Source: Enterobacter sp. Cy-643 (GTDB lineage: Bacteria; Pseudomonadota; Gammaproteobacteria; Enterobacterales; Enterobacteriaceae). Taken from it: a stretch of DNA of 64,000 bases. Location of the stretch: the NCBI RefSeq assembly GCF_011752815.1, contig NZ_VWWV01000002.1:930001-994000 (forward strand), read 5' to 3'. The notes beneath the pieces were generated by a model. That model was given only the letters and a program-made list of their open reading frames with translations. It was not told where the DNA came from and did no database searches. Each line of letters opens with the position of its first letter. The stretch's first letter is position 1. Positions 62,244 through 64,000 of the stretch are shown here, in pieces. The translations under genes and the position numbers were made by a program.

Positions 62244-64000
62244 TTAGCGACACAGCGCCGAAAGCGAGCTCAGCATCTGCTTCTGGCTCTCTTCACCCAG
62301 ACGGTAGTCCGCCACGCAGCTGGCATCCGGCCCGTCTCCCCATTTGGCCAGCACCTTGCCCGCCAGCGGCATTCCGCTCAGGTACACCTGCCCGCCGTCG
62401 GCCACAATGCTGCTCGCCTGCAGGCCTTCGGCGGTCACAACCGCCCCGAAAGGCACAGGCTTGCCGTTGTGGGTCAGCGTCATAAGCATTTTCACCCCAA
62501 CCTGTGGCTTGAATTCCGCGCGCACCACGGCGCCGTGGGTGGGCACCACGTTGGCGACCGCATCCTGAAGGTCTACGTTGTCGGCCAGCGTGTTGGTGTC
62601 CAGCGCGATCCTGTTTTCGCGGTAATCGCTGGCATACGGGAGCACGGCGTAACCGCGCCAGTCGGTACGAACCCCGGTTTGGTTTTCGACTTTTACGTCT
62701 CCGGCTCCGGGGGCTTTCACCAGAACGACCGTGCTGTTCAGCGGCTGACTGAAAGTCACACCATCCGCATGCGCCAGTACGCCACCGCTCGCGCCGTAGT
62801 AAACCTGTTTCATGCCGTCGCTGCGGCTGTAGCCCACGTTCGCGTTGCCGTATCCGCCGCGGTAGTTCAGTGCGGCATAACCTGTACTGCTGCTATTCCC
62901 GTGCCCGCCGCCCGCATAGCCGGTCTGCACGCTATAGCTCAGGTTATTGTCCTTCAGCAGCGTGCCGTACAGCCCGGCCAGGTTGGTCATCCGGCCATTA
63001 AGATCGTGTGAGGCGCTGTAGCTGGCGTTGGCATTACGCCAGACGGATTTGCTGTCGGAACGCAGCCAGTGGCTGAACGGGATATTGACGTTTACCGCCA
63101 GCATCTGGTCACGCCCGTCCTGCCAGGCGTTTTTCGTCAGGCTGTAGCTGACCGTCCAGTTGATGTCATCCACGGCGGTGTTTAACCCCACCTGCATCTG
63201 TTCGTCGGCGCTGCTGCTGTTCCAGTAAGTCTGGTGGCTGCCGCTGAGATAAAGCGTTGTTGTTCTGCCCAGTTGTTGGGTCAGGCTCAGCTGCACCCTG
63301 CCGCGCTTGTTGTAGGCGAGGTTGTAGTAGTCGGTAAACTTAGGTTTAACCTGAATCACGCCGTCCTGCGTTTCCACGCGGTAACCGCTCATCCGGCTGT
63401 AGGCACTGTCGGCGAGGGTAAAATAGCCGCTGGTTGAATACCGGTAGCCCACCAGCTGGATGTTGGTGCCCAGTTCATTCAGCGATTTGTTATAGAGGAA
63501 GCGCAGCGATTGCCCCTGGTGTTCGCTGTCATCGGCGAGCCTGGCGTTGGCCTGAGTGACGTCCATCGACAGCGCCCCCAGCGCCCCCATGTTTTTCCCT
63601 ACGCCCAGGTTGACGCTGCGGTAACGGTCAGCCAGCTGGCTGCCGCCATAAAGCGTCCAGCCATCGGGCAAACCCTGCAGCACCGTGCCCTGGAAGAACT
63701 TAGGCTCTTCCTGCTGGCGGTTGCCGCTGCGATATTCCCCGGCCGTCAGTGAAAAACGCGTGCGCCCTTCGCGCTGTAAAACAGGCACGGATGACCACGG
63801 CACGCTGAAGATCTGGCTGCTGCCGTCGGTTTCTTTGATAGTGACCTGCAGATCGCCGCCGCTAGTGGCAGCGTAGAGATCGTTAATCGTGAACGGGCCT
63901 GGCGGAACGGTGCCCTGATAGATTTCATAGCCATTTTGTTTGACGATGACGTGCGCCGTGCCCCGGGCAATACCGCGAATCACCGGCGCAAAGCCTTTCA
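62244..64000 (-). CDS. fimD: Type 1 fimbrial usher FimD, partial (N-terminus outside)
   Basis: 585 codons lie in the window and the frame stays open at the edge (KGFAPVIRGIARG, the usher pattern before the plug). Close to E. coli FimD through its end: VPPGPFTINDLYAA, GTNIQLVGYRYSTSGYF, FTDYYNLAYNKRG, FSHWLRSDSKS and a final cysteine pair. The N-terminal recruiting domain, signal peptide, fimC, fimI and fimA should lie just beyond the right edge. Confidence 0.97.
   Translation of the reverse strand, partial: KGFAPVIRGIARGTAHVIVKQNGYEIYQGTVPPGPFTINDLYAATSGGDLQVTIKETDGSSQIFSVPWSSVPVLQREGRTRFSLTAGEYRSGNRQQEEPKFFQGTVLQGLPDGWTLYGGSQLADRYRSVNLGVGKNMGALGALSMDVTQANARLADDSEHQGQSLRFLYNKSLNELGTNIQLVGYRYSTSGYFTLADSAYSRMSGYRVETQDGVIQVKPKFTDYYNLAYNKRGRVQLSLTQQLGRTTTLYLSGSHQTYWNSSSADEQMQVGLNTAVDDINWTVSYSLTKNAWQDGRDQMLAVNVNIPFSHWLRSDSKSVWRNANASYSASHDLNGRMTNLAGLYGTLLKDNNLSYSVQTGYAGGGHGNSSSTGYAALNYRGGYGNANVGYSRSDGMKQVYYGASGGVLAHADGVTFSQPLNSTVVLVKAPGAGDVKVENQTGVRTDWRGYAVLPYASDYRENRIALDTNTLADNVDLQDAVANVVPTHGAVVRAEFKPQVGVKMLMTLTHNGKPVPFGAVVTAEGLQASSIVADGGQVYLSGMPLAGKVLAKWGDGPDASCVADYRLGEESQKQMLSSLSALCR

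Overview
The window looks like chromosomal DNA from a member of the Enterobacteriaceae. The right end holds fimD (partial), fimF, fimG and fimH, all very close to the E. coli type 1 fimbria genes. A fimK-like HTH-EAL gene follows fimH, as in Klebsiella. The genus cannot be fixed from the sequence; it is not obviously E. coli, Salmonella or Klebsiella. The first 6 kb and the gaps near 15 and 20 kb are visibly AT-rich. The secretion and dlt genes are GC-rich, so the left part reads as an accessory region acquired separately. No tRNA, rRNA, insertion sequence or CRISPR array was seen.

Layout, left to right. (1) 1-3962, minus: three genes for Ig-like modular proteins without visible signal peptides (the first runs off the window), then a decayed ORF. 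(2) 4593-6361: a PapI/FaeA-like regulator gene, divergent from a MarT/FidL-like membrane regulator pair. (3) 14685 down to 6402, minus: a large chaperone-usher fimbrial cluster with one usher, two chaperones, five pilin-like subunits and two regulator genes in the middle; GATC sites lie upstream of the major subunit. (4) 15449-20197, minus: a GNAT acetyltransferase, then a LuxR-type regulator, an autotransporter adhesin and a second LuxR-type regulator. (5) 20824-53341: a type VI secretion system (T6SS) with all 13 core genes (tssA-M), PAAR, tagJ and accessory genes. It is interrupted by a second fimbrial operon placed between clpV/tssH and tssB; the probable tip adhesin of that fimbria lies on the other strand, inside the tssF-G-A operon. 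The same plus-strand operon continues into a GlcNAc-transferase-like enzyme, a TssL-like/OmpA protein and a DcrB/Eag-like chaperone, and ends at a hairpin terminator. (6) 53408-54079, minus: a family 25 glycosyltransferase. (7) 54597-58647, plus: a D-alanylation operon dltD-X-B-A-C, including a 39-residue DltX-like protein. (8) 64000 down to 58807, minus: the type 1 fimbria genes and the fimK-like gene.

The common theme is the cell surface. There are three chaperone-usher systems, one autotransporter, a contact-dependent secretion machine and an envelope-modifying operon, with many dedicated regulators (two PapI-like, one ToxR/MarT-like, three LuxR-like, one HTH-EAL). The strongest candidate for something undescribed is the interleaved T6SS-fimbria locus at about 20.8-53.4 kb. 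There, adhesion and contact-dependent secretion genes sit in shared transcription units, and the VgrG carries a tail of about 39 PTET repeats. Functions are assigned by recognising families and motifs by eye; no database search was run.
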